Shown piece after piece: positions 18,060 to 28,932 of a stretch of DNA of 47,523 nt; position 1 is the stretch's first letter; each line of letters opens with the position of its first letter. The DNA is taken from NCBI GenBank assembly GCA_902984215.1, contig CADWAF010003126.1:1-47523 (forward strand), in the 5' to 3' direction. Both the position numbers and the translations under genes were made by a program. The notes under the pieces were generated by a model that was given only the letters and a program-made list of their open reading frames with translations, did no database searches and was not told where the DNA came from. This DNA is from Willaertia magna. Its lineage: Eukaryota > Heterolobosea > Eutetramitea > Acrasida > Naegleriidae.

Positions 18060-18833
18060 ATGATGATATCTTCTTCGATAAATAACCGTAAAAAACTTGC
18101 TTCTGTGACATTAGTTTCACTATATTTCTTTCATTCTTTTCTTTCTCTAGTTATTGCAATTTATGCATTAATAGTTTACGGAACTGTTGAAATAAACCAA
18201 GTGGCATGTAATTTCAATCATATCCCTAATTATATGCTACCTTTTGGAATAATGGAATTAATTTGTTTTGTTTTAAATTTACTATGTGCATTTTCAATGG
18301 TTATAGAATTAAAATTAAGAGAAGGTTTTCATCCTGGAATTGCAAGTCAATGTTTTGCAGCAGTTAGATTATGTTTACAATTTGTAACAATTTCAATTTG
18401 GTTAAAAATTACTTATATTTATTTTAGTTGTGAATTAATACCTGATGAATATAAATCATCAGCTGTGACAGGTTTATTAATTCTTTCAGCTATATTTTAT
18501 ATCATTTTCATAATTTGTGCAGCAGTTATAGTAATGTGTTATATGGTTATTGGATGTGGATTAAGATTCTCTCAACAAACTAATAATAACGACAGATATG
18601 ATCATCATCATCACCACGAACCTTTAAGAGAAGAAGAAGAATATTCAGAAGAAGAAGAAAAAGAAGATAAAGAAATTGCTAACGATAATGAAGAACATTT
18701 GGAAAGTCATGAAATAACAACAAATACTGACCCAGAACAAAAACCAAATAGTACTGCTACTACCACTACTAATCCTACAGTACGTTTAATTGACAGACAA
18801 CAACAGGATGATTCTACCATTCTATTAGAATAA
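18060..18833 (+). CDS. Four-helix integral membrane protein with acidic tail
   Basis: 257 residues. Four hydrophobic segments are visible at ~13-41, ~57-83, ~97-122 and ~135-168. A cytosol-like tail follows with five His in a row and a long Glu/Lys/Asp stretch, then a Thr/Asn-rich end. Paired cysteines lie in the helix 1-2 loop and after helix 3. The layout resembles tetraspan (MARVEL/claudin-like) proteins, but no signature is present. It ends 14 bp from the end of the convergent DDB1-like gene. Function is unknown. Confidence 0.7.
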   Translation: MMISSSINNRKKLASVTLVSLYFFHSFLSLVIAIYALIVYGTVEINQVACNFNHIPNYMLPFGIMELICFVLNLLCAFSMVIELKLREGFHPGIASQCFAAVRLCLQFVTISIWLKITYIYFSCELIPDEYKSSAVTGLLILSAIFYIIFIICAAVIVMCYMVIGCGLRFSQQTNNNDRYDHHHHHEPLREEEEYSEEEEKEDKEIANDNEEHLESHEITTNTDPEQKPNSTATTTTNPTVRLIDRQQQDDSTILLE

Positions 18834-18847
18834 AATTTTAAATTGCC

Positions 18848-21800
18848 TTAATTTAAAATTTTAATATTTCCAATTTCTCCATCTGTACTTGCAAATATAA
18901 AATTACTTAATTCCTTATTGTGTTTGGAATTAATTTCTATTCCTAAATTTCCAAAAACAATTTGTCTAATAGAGTTACCAATAGGTTTAAAAGTGTCAAT
19001 TATGTATAATTCATAATGTTGATTCTTTTCGGCATTTATAACTGAATGATTAGAAGTAACAGATCTAAAGGGGTTAAGGTGTAATTTACTTGGCGTTAGG
19101 TGTGATTCCTTAGATTCCCTATTAAGGAAATCGGTAAAGTAAAATAATGAATTAGTTTCTAATGAATTACTGTTGGAACTTATAAATTTATCTTCGTCCT
19201 TGATTTTAAATTCTTCTAAAATATTTCTTTTGTAATTGTTGAAAACTGGGTTGATTTGACAAAGTTTTGTATCTCCATCCACAAAATCAGCAAGTAACAT
19301 TAAATAACTATTTTCACTACTTGTTGGTACTAATTGACTAGATAAAGGAAATAAAGAGGTGTTAGATTTGTTTTGTATAAACAGTTCTTCCATTTCAGGA
19401 CTCTCATTTAACTTGGACAGTCTCAGTATTTTGATTTCTCCTTTAATTCCTCCAATAACAATATAAACCAGTGAGTCTTTTATAAAACACTCGAACGAAT
19501 TAATTGAGTAATGCATTGATCTAAATGAGGGACAAGTATTTGTGAAATGTTGCTTGTACAACAAGGGGGTAGTGTTCTCAAAACTAAAATCAAATAGCTC
19601 AAAGCGTGAAATAAAGGCAGGTTTGATCTTCTCTTCCACAATATCTACTCTTATTATGTGAATAAGGTTGTTATATATCATTAACATATATCCTGGTTGA
19701 TTTTCAATAGGTCTAATATCACCATTAATAAGAACGCCTACTTCTGAATGAAAATTTTCCAATCTCTCCCCAATTAAGAAAGATTTTAAATTTGTTAAGT
19801 CTCCTGAAAAAAAATAAAGTAAGTTTACTGAAATAGTGTTAAGTGGGGCTTCATTGTTAATGCCTTTCGCTAAACTCATGGATTTTATACAGGAAACAAC
19901 AATCAATTCCTTACCATTCAAGAGTTGTAAACTCATGATATCTGTTGAGGTAAAATTAGCATGTTGCTCGTCCTTATCAAAATCAAACATATTTTTGTCA
20001 GAATTTTTAAGTGAAACGACTTTAGATTGATAAAAGTCATCCTCTGTATCATTGTCTAATTCACACTTAAATATTAAAGAATCAAACGAGCTATTAATTA
20101 AAGACTTTTTTCTAGACATTACTATGTATGATTTAGATTGATTATGGTAAATACTTTTGGCAGGTTCCACAATTGAACTCTTTTCTTCATCAATTTTTAA
20201 TTCTAAAGACCTCCATCTTAATTTATACTCGCAAGATAGCTCACAAAACTGAATGGCACATTTATCTGGGTGTTGTTCCATTAAATAAATAACACATGAA
20301 CCAAATTGACTTGTAATAACACTTGAAATAGAGACCACTTTTCCACATTTAAATTTCTCTTGTTCAAAGAATACTGTCTTGAATACTCTACTAACTTTTA
20401 AATCTTTTCCTTCAAAAAACATTACTACATCTCTGTCACTGCAACAATATATTACTTCTTGATTTTCAGATGAAGTCACTCTGCTCAAAGATACAGGAGT
20501 ATCACCAACCTTCACAACACTTTGGTTTGAATCTGTATTAATAACGCAATTACCATCAGATAAGCCTGCAATTACGTATAAATCATTCATGTTAACGTAT
20601 CCAATTACTGATCTTATATTATTGTGTAATTGCTTTTAGAATGTTATTAATCAAATAAAAGAAATACTTAACTATTTCAGTAATTGTCTCCATGGAAGAA
20701 GTATTAATAACCTTAATCTTGTTTTCAATCCAAAGTCCAACTAGTAGTAAATAATTACCGTTGAAAATACAAGTGGACAAACAAGAAATTTGGTTAGAAA
20801 ATTGCTCGCTAGCTACTTTGTAAAAAGAGGGAGGTTTTTGAATGATTTCATATATCAAAATCTCTTCTTTTGTTGCAACAACAACTCTTCCTTTCTCGTC
20901 TACCTCTGCAAAATTTAAAGTCTCCTTATTAACAAGTTTACAAAGGCAAAAAGTTTTAGTGGTCTTAAATTCATATTCTATTAAGCAAATTTCATCTTCG
21001 TTAATATAAACAAAAAAACAACTAATGAGATTTCTTCTATATTCTTTGATTGATAACGTTCTCTTATTAGGGTGTATCTCTTTCAGAGAAAGGGGTTCCA
21101 TCTCTGCAGTAGAAAAGAGAGTGGTACAGTTATCATAACAGAAAAAAATAATAGAACTGTCAATAAGGGTAAGACTTAATTGCAGGTCAGCATCAAATAG
21201 ACATATACTTACATTTTCATTGTAGGCATTCCCTCTACCATTGCCTCGTCACTTACTGGTAAAAATGGAATCAACCTACTTCCCAATTGACAAATACTTA
21301 TTCTAGGGACACCTCTTACGTATTGACAGTACTGGTTGTGAGACCCTGAATAAGAACAACAAATTAATCTAGGATCTCTATTTAAGGGGGTTTGATGAAA
21401 ACAGTGCAGTATGGTTCCAAGACAGGGAAGTTGTTCTTCATCAATAGTACTCCCAACCCCTGCATAGTAATTCTTTAATTGGGTTGATGTGATTCGTCTC
21501 ATTCCCTCACTAGACACAGACACAGAAATTTGAACCCATTGGTGTTGAGGGTTTTCATAAGGTGAAATAATATACAGATTATAAATCTCGAAGCCTTCTT
21601 CTTTAGAGGTTAGAATAGTATAGATATTTCCAATTTTAATCAAATCAGTCACTATTCTTTTGGCATCTATCCTTACTTCTACTTTTTTTGAATCAAAATA
21701 CTTTTGTCTTCTTATAGAGCAGTTGTATAAAGATCCATCGCTGAATAATATCAACAAATTAAAATCTATTATCTGTTTAATCCTGGATGATACCCTTAGT

Positions 21801-22913
21801 GTCTGTTTGTTAACAAAAAGCAGCTCACAATGACAAGGAGACACCAAACTATTTGTCAACCTATTTTCAATTGATGATTCAGTCATCAATCCCTCATTGT
21901 TATAATACAAAAATCCACTAGTATTTATGCATAGCATACCGTATCCATCGTGAAATAAACAACAAGTTGTTGGATGAAGGTTATTTAGACTAAAAGGGCC
22001 AGGTTTCGATTTTGCAAAAGTCCCAACACTAAAAACCTTAGAAGTTTCATTTTTAGTTTCATTTCTATTCTTTTCTGCTTCCCTTAAATTTAAGACCATG
22101 GTACTTAAAACAGTTAATGGTATACTAGGCAAAGAATAGTTATTATTTTCAAACTCATTATAAAATTGTTGAAACAACACAGCTATTTCTATTATATTAT
22201 CTGTGTCATCGTTTTTTAAAAAGTCAATATCCATTACTTTATATATCCTTGACTTCATTGTAAAAATAGAATTGGGTTTAATATCAAACAAATGATTTTC
22301 TAAAATATTTACGTTATTGTAATGTAAATTGAACTTAATATAATGCACATATTGATCAAATATTGTTAAAATAACTTCGCATAAATCCTTTCGTTTCCTT
22401 AAAGAGTAAACTGGAAAAACTGTTCTCTATCCTTTTCGAAAAATATATTCAATTAACTATTAATTACTTACAGTAAGCTCTTCATTTCTTTTTTCAATAT
22501 TAGATGCATTTGTATGCGCTGAAGCATATTGGTTAATATTTAAAGAACCTTGGTCAATAACATCCAATTTTTCTATATTAGAATTGATCTGGACTAAAAA
22601 CCAATACAACTCCCCATCAATTACAAATAATAAGTCTCTTTCACAATAATTAAATGAAATTGTAATTAAATTTTCAATCTTTCCCTTAATAATATTCTCC
22701 AACTTGATTTCTTTGGTCTCAAAAACTTCCTCAGAGGCATTAAACCAAAAAAACTGAATACTTTTAGACTAAAGTTTTGAAATAAGTACATTTATGATAC
22801 AATTAACTTACCTTAGCCAAAGCAACATACTCTTCCGATCCTCCAAAAAACCTTCCCTTACAACTAGCGTTAATCGCTTGATCGGGTACCAGGCTTAAAA
22901 CTTGTAAATTCAT
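18848..22913 (-). CDS. DDB1-like MMS1N/CPSF_A-family beta-propeller protein lacking the C-terminal domain
   Basis: Five exons (22913-22812, 22768-22472, 22426-21213, 21174-20668, 20612-18848) join in frame to 1294 residues. Introns are 43, 45, 38 and 55 nt. The N-terminus (NASCKGRFFGGSEEYVALAKSK) has the DDB1/SF3B3/CPSF160 opening. The middle aligns by eye with DDB1: LLLVGLWIENKIKVINTSSME matches its ..CAIGLWTD.. strand, LYVIAGLSDGN matches YLLCALGDG, and IYCCSDRDVVMFFEG matches FACSDRPTVIYS. DDB1 is the hub of CUL4 ubiquitin ligases; its relatives act in splicing and polyadenylation. The protein stops at FASTDGEIGNIKILN, equivalent to DDB1's LFGTVNGMIGLV, so the ~100-residue C-terminal helical domain is absent. 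It is longer than DDB1 (1140) because of loop insertions. Confidence 0.8.
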
Positions 22914-23144
22914 TTTTTGCAACTACTTTTCTTTAAATCATTACCTCATTACATAATTGACCAATCATCATGTTAAAGATTTATTCATAGGAGTAATGTA
23001 TCTCAATTAACAATAATTTCAATCTTTGTCTAATGAACAGCGATTAACGGCTAAACAAATAGCATTTCCGAAAGCAGAGCTGAAACAAGCTCCTTTCGTT
23101 TCAACATTTTTAACAAAATTAAAAAATTTAATATTTAAAAAAAA

Positions 23145-24860
23145 ATGAAAAGTTTGATAACAACTCAATCCCGATTTAATAAAATTATTGTAAAGCCGAA
23201 ACAATTTGCAGAGTATCATTCTTCTCTCTTTTTTACAAACAACAATAAAAAATATAAAACTAGTTTTTCAATAGGAAATTTTAAAACAAGTATTAATAAA
23301 CAAGAACAACAAGAAAATAAAATTACCAAAACAACACAATTAGAAAATGTTAAACAAATTAACTCAACAACAGAGGAATATATTGACACCATATACGCAT
23401 TAGCTAGCGGTTCCTCCTCTGCTTGTTCCGTTTCAATCATAAGAATAAGTGGTCCAAAAGCCTTACATATCATTACAGAAATGACAACATTAAAAGAAGA
23501 ACTCACACCAAGAAAGGCTTACTATTGTACATTAATTGAACCTAAAACCAAAACCCCTATAGATAAGATCCTATTACTTTACTTTAAGAACCCAAATAGC
23601 TTTACCGGAGAGGATGTTATTGAACTTCATTGTCATGGAAGTAAAGCTGTTATCCAACAAGTTATGAAATCTTTAGGAAGTGAAGGTTTAGGATTTAGAC
23701 CTGCTGATCCTGGCGAGTTCACTAAAAGAGCCTTCTTTAATCAGAAGATGGATTTAACTGAAGTTGAAGGCTTAAGTGATTTACTTCATGCTCAAACGGA
23801 ACACCAAAGGATACAAGCCTTAAAACAACTTAATGGTGAGTTAAGTACGATAGTAACTAGTTGGAAAGATCAAATGCTTCATATGGTTGCTCATGTAACA
23901 GCCTTTATAGATTTTGGAGATGATAATGGGTTAGATGAATCTGTTATTTACAGAGAGAGGATTATACCTCAAGTGAGGAAGTTGGTTAGTGAGCTAAATT
24001 ATTATTTAGAAATTTCAAAGAATAGGCTTGGTGAAAGGTTAAGAGAAGGTAATGGTATTAAATGTGCTTTGTTAGGTGCTCCTAATGCAGGTAAATCTTC
24101 TTTGTTGAATTTATTGGCACAAAAAGATGTTGTTATTGTTAGTGACCAAGCTGGAACAACAAGAGATGTAATAGAAGTGAATTTGAATTTGAATGGTTGG
24201 CCTGTGACAATAGCTGATACTGCAGGGATAAGAGAACACCGTACGAATCTGACAGATAGTGAGGTCATTAAACATCATCAAATAGAAATAGAAGGAATGA
24301 AAAGGGCCATTAAAAGAGCAATAGAGGCAGATATTATAATTATTGTACTGGATGCAAGTGACAATATAGTTCCTCCTAATGAAATGATAGAATTTTGTTT
24401 AGAAAAACTAAAAGATGACAACAAAGATATACTTCTCCATAAAAAACTATTTATTGTAAACAATAAGATTGATATATCCAACCAAATCTCCAACAATATA
24501 ATTTCCTCAACAAATATTTTTCCAATATCATGTAAAACAAAGAGTGGTTTTGATAATTTTGTAAATATTCTAGCGAGTACTGTTGAGAATATATTTACAG
24601 GTAGAGATGAACAATTTTATGGAAAAGATATTGGAGAACAAGAAGCTCAACATGCTCTATTAATAACCAGAGAAAGACATAGAAAATCATTTGCATCTAC
24701 CTTAAACAAATTAGAGAAAGCATTAGAATCAAGTGAAGATATTGAAATAGCAGCCGAGTTTATACGTCAAGCCCATTCTCACTTATGTGAGGTAACAGGA
24801 GAAGTGGATTTTGAACAAATATTGGACATTGTATTTAAAGAATTTTGTATTGGAAAGTAA
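23145..24860 (+). CDS. GTPBP3: Mitochondrial tRNA modification GTPase MnmE/GTPBP3/MSS1
   Basis: 571 residues. The first ~75 residues are basic and Asn/Gln-rich, consistent with mitochondrial import. The folate-binding N-domain begins IDTIYALASGSSSACSVSIIRISGP and includes FTGEDVIELHCHGS and GEFTKRAFFNQKMDLTEVEGLSDLL. The inserted G domain has P-loop GAPNAGKS (311-318), DQAGTTRDV, DTAGIRE (~357) and NKID (~440). The helical domain ends in the invariant C-x-G-K (C568-K571), whose Cys is essential in MnmE. With GidA/MTO1 it installs taurinomethyl- or carboxymethylaminomethyl-uridine at the wobble position of mitochondrial tRNAs. All motifs are intact. It is divergent from the DDB1-like gene (231 bp apart). 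Confidence 0.97.
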   Translation: MKSLITTQSRFNKIIVKPKQFAEYHSSLFFTNNNKKYKTSFSIGNFKTSINKQEQQENKITKTTQLENVKQINSTTEEYIDTIYALASGSSSACSVSIIRISGPKALHIITEMTTLKEELTPRKAYYCTLIEPKTKTPIDKILLLYFKNPNSFTGEDVIELHCHGSKAVIQQVMKSLGSEGLGFRPADPGEFTKRAFFNQKMDLTEVEGLSDLLHAQTEHQRIQALKQLNGELSTIVTSWKDQMLHMVAHVTAFIDFGDDNGLDESVIYRERIIPQVRKLVSELNYYLEISKNRLGERLREGNGIKCALLGAPNAGKSSLLNLLAQKDVVIVSDQAGTTRDVIEVNLNLNGWPVTIADTAGIREHRTNLTDSEVIKHHQIEIEGMKRAIKRAIEADIIIIVLDASDNIVPPNEMIEFCLEKLKDDNKDILLHKKLFIVNNKIDISNQISNNIISSTNIFPISCKTKSGFDNFVNILASTVENIFTGRDEQFYGKDIGEQEAQHALLITRERHRKSFASTLNKLEKALESSEDIEIAAEFIRQAHSHLCEVTGEVDFEQILDIVFKEFCIGK

Positions 24861-24881
24861 AGTCATTATTTACAAAGGTAT

Positions 24882-25437
24882 TTATTCACCATTAAAAGAG
24901 ACACCACCTCTTCTATAGAAAGTAGATTTAATAATCGATTTTTTAGGAGCTATTGATTTGTCTTCAGGTCGTTTTCCTTCAAGAAATGATTTTTCTACAA
25001 GCCACCCTATTTCATTTGAACTTGTGACTGGAAAATTGGACTTTTTGGTTGGTGATATCTCTCTTCTTGCCTTTAAATATTTTGCTCTGCCATTTCCTTC
25101 TTTACTTACTCCCTCATAAAGCATTCTCTTTTCCGGTGATTTTTCTTCTCTTTTTCTTTGTTTTTCTTTTTCATTTTGTTGCTTAATTGAGGCTAGCAAC
25201 AATTCTCGTTCCTCCTTTACTTGTTCGGGATGGTACTGAGTGGAATAAGACCAGATCAAATATTAAGAAAATAGTGGAATAAACACAAACCTTATTAATC
25301 CATGCCTTCTTGGTAGTTTGTTCTTTGTGAATTGCCTCTTTCCAGGCATTAGAATAGAAATTCCCAGCTTTTAATTTCAAAGGATCAAGCATAGCTCCAG
25401 AGCCAGCCTTATCTTTTTCACTCCCTGCATCAGACAT
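24882..25437 (-). CDS. CFAP144: CFAP144/FAM183-like flagellar protein
   Basis: Two exons, 25437-25291 and 25235-24882, with a 55-nt intron (25236-25290, GTTTGT...CTCAG); 166 residues. The N-terminal NAWKEAIHKEQTTKKAWINK followed by a charged helix, and the late TSSNEIGW motif, fit the small FAM183/CFAP144 family (WKE.I.KE...; S-x-E-I-G-W), which are axonemal microtubule-associated proteins. The protein is somewhat longer than vertebrate members (~134). There is no membrane or signal segment. If correct it implies a flagellate stage. The match is by short motifs, so confidence is moderate. Confidence 0.62.
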
Positions 25438-25627
25438 TTTTATTCTGTAATTTTAAGCTTTCTTATTGCGTACAAGATTTCTAAATATTTGATTTAATAA
25501 AAAAGTAAAACACTACTGTATTCGGCGGGAATCAATATATTTTATAAATATTTTATTGATGCATTTTCTGCAAAGGATTGAAACACTCAACCTTTAGCAG
25601 AATATATACAACATGGTGGTAAATAAT

Positions 25628-28123
25628 TTATTCTTTCCAGCCCCAAGTGTTAGCAGTTTGTGCATTATAATATCCTTGAGTGAAGAAGGTTTGTTGATAA
25701 GGATTTCCAAGCATAGCAGCATTATTTTCTGTATTTCCATATCCATTATATCCCCAATTATCTACTGATGGTGGCATATTATTATTTAATGTATTGGTTG
25801 GTGTTGTACTATTTGTGGATGTATTTGAAGATGCAAATGTTATATTTACGTGTGGAAGCAATGCCCTAAAACTATTTTGTAAATCAGTATCATTAAATAA
25901 ATTAGGATTGGTTTGTGTTTGATTATTACTCTTAATATTACTGAAGAATCTACTAGTTTGTTGATGAGTATTTGTATATGGCATCATAGAAACACCCCAA
26001 CCATTATCTTGACCCATTGGTGTTTCTTGTTGTTGTTGTTGATATGGCATTTGATTATTATAATTCATGTAGCCGTTCATATGCATATTATTCATTGTAT
26101 TCATATTATTATTCATTCCATTTGTATTTAAACTATTATTCATATGATTATTCATTGCATTATTATTGTTATTATTATTACCACCTGCAAAGAATCTTGA
26201 AGATGTTCTTTTCGTTTCTGGAGGTACAATTTGATTGTTATTATTATTATTATTATTATTTGGTTGTAATGCCCATGGTTCTGTTTGCATTGGATGTATC
26301 ATATTAGCATATGGATCATTAATATATGGATCAGATTGGAATTGTGCAAATAATTGTTGTACTGGTTGAGAAAATTCATAAAATGATTGTTGTTGTTGTG
26401 GAACATGGTTTTGTTGTTGTTGTAATTGTGGTAAATATTGTTCAAATCCTTGATAAGTATTAGCCATATGTTGAACGCTTGGATCAATAAATGTAGGAGA
26501 TATATTACTTTTCTCTTCACTTATTAATTCTATATTATTTAGAACTGTATTATTATTGGATGTAGTAGTGGATGGAACATTAAGTCCAAATAATGAGTTT
26601 TGATTATCTTCTTGAATTTCAATACTATCTATAACACTCATTGCTAACTTTTCTTGTTTTTCATTAAAGGAATCTTGATCACTACTTGGAGGTTCCGTAC
26701 TTGATCTTCCACTTATTTCACTATTATTGGCTGAGTTTTGTATAGTTGTATTATTATTCGTAGAATTACTACTATTATTAGTATTATTTGTATCGCTGGT
26801 ATTATCCTTCTTATTTTCTTTCTTATTCTTTTTACCCTTCTTTTTACTTTTATTCTTCTTCTTTTTACCATTAGTTGTAGCTGTTGTAGAAGTAGCATTG
26901 TTACTACTTAACAATGATGTTCCCGTTGTATTATTATTGGTTAGAGATGTATTCGTACTATTATTACTAGTACTTGTATTAGTTGTATTAGAGGATGATG
27001 TTATAATAGGCTGTTGACCCCATCTAGCAGTCTTTGGTAATATTCCTTCTTGACCATTATTCTGTTTAACTATTTTATTAGCATCAACGGAAAGATTTGC
27101 ATATTCCGTTGGTACATCATCACTTTCATCATCTGCATCCTCTTCATCATCTTCGTAATATTCATCTGTTTGGTTATCATAAGATATTTTTCTAAGTCTA
27201 TTTGAATTATTTATATTTGAAGAGGAAGAAGTATGATTTATCTCAAAATCTTCATCATCTAAATCATCATGATAATGTTCTTCATGATGGTGAATAGAAG
27301 AATCCTCATTATCTTCAACCTCTTTATTAGAGTTAGGATATTTCCAAAAGTGTTTCTCAAAAGTAGTAGGATCATCCTCTGGAGGATAAAATTGAGACAT
27401 CTTCTCAATATTATGGGGAACAGGTAAACCATTTCTTAAAACAATTTCATCCTTATTGAAAGTATCTTCTTCATTACCATATTCATGTAAGTACATACAA
27501 TCAGGATTCGTACAATTCACTCCCTTTAAGAAATAAGCACAGTATTTTGTTGTACCAAATGATGCTCTTAATTGTTTACCATCTAAGAAAGTTTTATCAA
27601 CAGCCCTTACCGCTCTATATGCATCCTCTTTTTTAGCGTAAGTAATATATGCACTGACTGTAGGTGTTCTATTAGCAGCTATATGAGATGAATTATGTAG
27701 ATTACTTTTATTGATTACCACCTTTTTTATTTTTCCATATTTTCCAAAATTATCGGTATGTTTTAGCCATTCATGTTTTGCAACAGCCAATGTTAATCCT
27801 ACTACATATACAAGATTACGTTGTATTACTCTAACATTAGCTAATTGCTTTCTACTAAATATTGTTTTCTTCTTTTTATCTTTTGACTTTATTTCTTGTT
27901 GAATTAATTCTGGATTAGGTGGTACAAATTCAATGTTTGTTTTATCATATACTCTTCTACAATTTGGACATCTTTGGGTTGTTTGTTCAATTTTATTCCA
28001 ACACCAAGTACATATTTTAAATCCGCAAGGACATGGTTGAAAGTTTTTATCTGTAACATCCATTTCTTCACAACAAATTGGACATATATTGTCTTCTTCT
28101 GAATTACTATTATAATTACTCAT
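25628..28123 (-). CDS. CNOT4: CCR4-NOT E3 ubiquitin ligase subunit CNOT4/Not4
   Basis: 831 residues, one exon. A C4C4 RING lies at residues 14-55 (C14, C17, C31, C33, C38, C41, C52, C55), the distinctive all-cysteine RING of Not4. A linker helix and an RRM (~102-190, with YVVGLT as RNP2 and TVSAYITYAKKEDA as RNP1) follow, then a CCCH zinc finger (C194, C203, C208, H212). This RING-RRM-CCCH order is unique to CNOT4. The remaining ~600 residues are disordered with poly-Asn, poly-Gln, Ser/Thr and a Lys block. CNOT4 ubiquitylates ribosomal and other targets during stalled translation and mRNA decay. The long Asn tracts are the main oddity. Confidence 0.95.
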   Translation of the reverse strand: MSNYNSNSEEDNICPICCEEMDVTDKNFQPCPCGFKICTWCWNKIEQTTQRCPNCRRVYDKTNIEFVPPNPELIQQEIKSKDKKKKTIFSRKQLANVRVIQRNLVYVVGLTLAVAKHEWLKHTDNFGKYGKIKKVVINKSNLHNSSHIAANRTPTVSAYITYAKKEDAYRAVRAVDKTFLDGKQLRASFGTTKYCAYFLKGVNCTNPDCMYLHEYGNEEDTFNKDEIVLRNGLPVPHNIEKMSQFYPPEDDPTTFEKHFWKYPNSNKEVEDNEDSSIHHHEEHYHDDLDDEDFEINHTSSSSNINNSNRLRKISYDNQTDEYYEDDEEDADDESDDVPTEYANLSVDANKIVKQNNGQEGILPKTARWGQQPIITSSSNTTNTSTSNNSTNTSLTNNNTTGTSLLSSNNATSTTATTNGKKKKNKSKKKGKKNKKENKKDNTSDTNNTNNSSNSTNNNTTIQNSANNSEISGRSSTEPPSSDQDSFNEKQEKLAMSVIDSIEIQEDNQNSLFGLNVPSTTTSNNNTVLNNIELISEEKSNISPTFIDPSVQHMANTYQGFEQYLPQLQQQQNHVPQQQQSFYEFSQPVQQLFAQFQSDPYINDPYANMIHPMQTEPWALQPNNNNNNNNNQIVPPETKRTSSRFFAGGNNNNNNNAMNNHMNNSLNTNGMNNNMNTMNNMHMNGYMNYNNQMPYQQQQQETPMGQDNGWGVSMMPYTNTHQQTSRFFSNIKSNNQTQTNPNLFNDTDLQNSFRALLPHVNITFASSNTSTNSTTPTNTLNNNMPPSVDNWGYNGYGNTENNAAMLGNPYQQTFFTQGYYNAQTANTWGWKE

Positions 28124-28932
28124 TTTTATGTATTTTTAGAATAAGAACGTGATAAAGTAGAATAATAGAAGTGGTGTGTTTGATGATTGTGTTTTGATGA
28201 GAACGGGAAATATTTTTAAAAATGTAGTCTTTTGACTTTTTTTTTTGTTGTTGTTTGTAAATAAAAAGAGCTCAACTATCAGAAGGAGAAAGCGACAGGT
28301 TGTGGATTCAAATTCAACCGTTTTATGAAGAATACCTGGAGTATTGTTATTTATATTTTTAAGAAAACGTTCGCTATAAATTGTATTTTTAGTTAATGGA
28401 TGAAGATTTGCTTATTACCACAAAAAGTTCTTTCCAATATTTTTTAACTTAATTCTTATCATTTGTTAGCACCACAAAAATTAAATTTACCTTGCGAAAA
28501 GAAAGGAGGTGAACAATAAAAGGAATTATGAAGTATTTAGATAAGTATGCAAATTGCAGAACAGATCCTATGTAATACTAGTTCTATTAGTTTCATTAAG
28601 AAGTACTTTTTAATTTCCAATTTTCTTCAGCACCAATTAATTTGTGTTCATCTTCAAAAATGCATACAAAAGCAAGATAAAAATAATTTACAAGTTCCAA
28701 TTAAATTTTGGTTGTAAAGTAAAGTTCTCGTTAACAAGCCTATTTAGCGGCGAGCCCAGGCAAAGAAACAAGATTGCCAGCGATGAAAAAAAATCATCAA
28801 TATTACACTCACAATCAAATTAACTACTACTACATTTCTACATACTCTATAAAAGACTATTAGCTAATATACGCAAACAACATTGTTTATAATTACTCCC
28901 TGTAATTTCATTACCAACATTTCTCGGTTACA
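28124..28932. promoter_or_regulatory. Long divergent promoter region of CNOT4 and the candidate transcription factor
   Basis: 809 bp, much longer than the other divergent gaps in the window (30-340 bp) and less A+T-extreme. It contains G/C-containing islands (e.g. gcggcgagcccaggc at ~28747), a TATA-like element at 28848 and a tRNA-like remnant at 28261-28326. The length fits a gene with complex regulation or an unseen non-coding RNA. No ORF of note on either strand. Confidence 0.5.
28848..28855 (+). promoter_or_regulatory. TATA-box-like element
   Basis: TATAAAAG in a locally less A-rich context, 77 bp before the ATG at 28933, a spacing that fits a start site in the intervening region. In such A+T-rich DNA chance matches are common, so this is tentative. 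Confidence 0.35.

Noticed and set aside
26017..27017. Plus-strand ORFs rich in Tyr, His, Leu and Val across the CNOT4 region
   Set aside because: They mirror Asn and Ser repeat codons of CNOT4 on the other strand; not genes.
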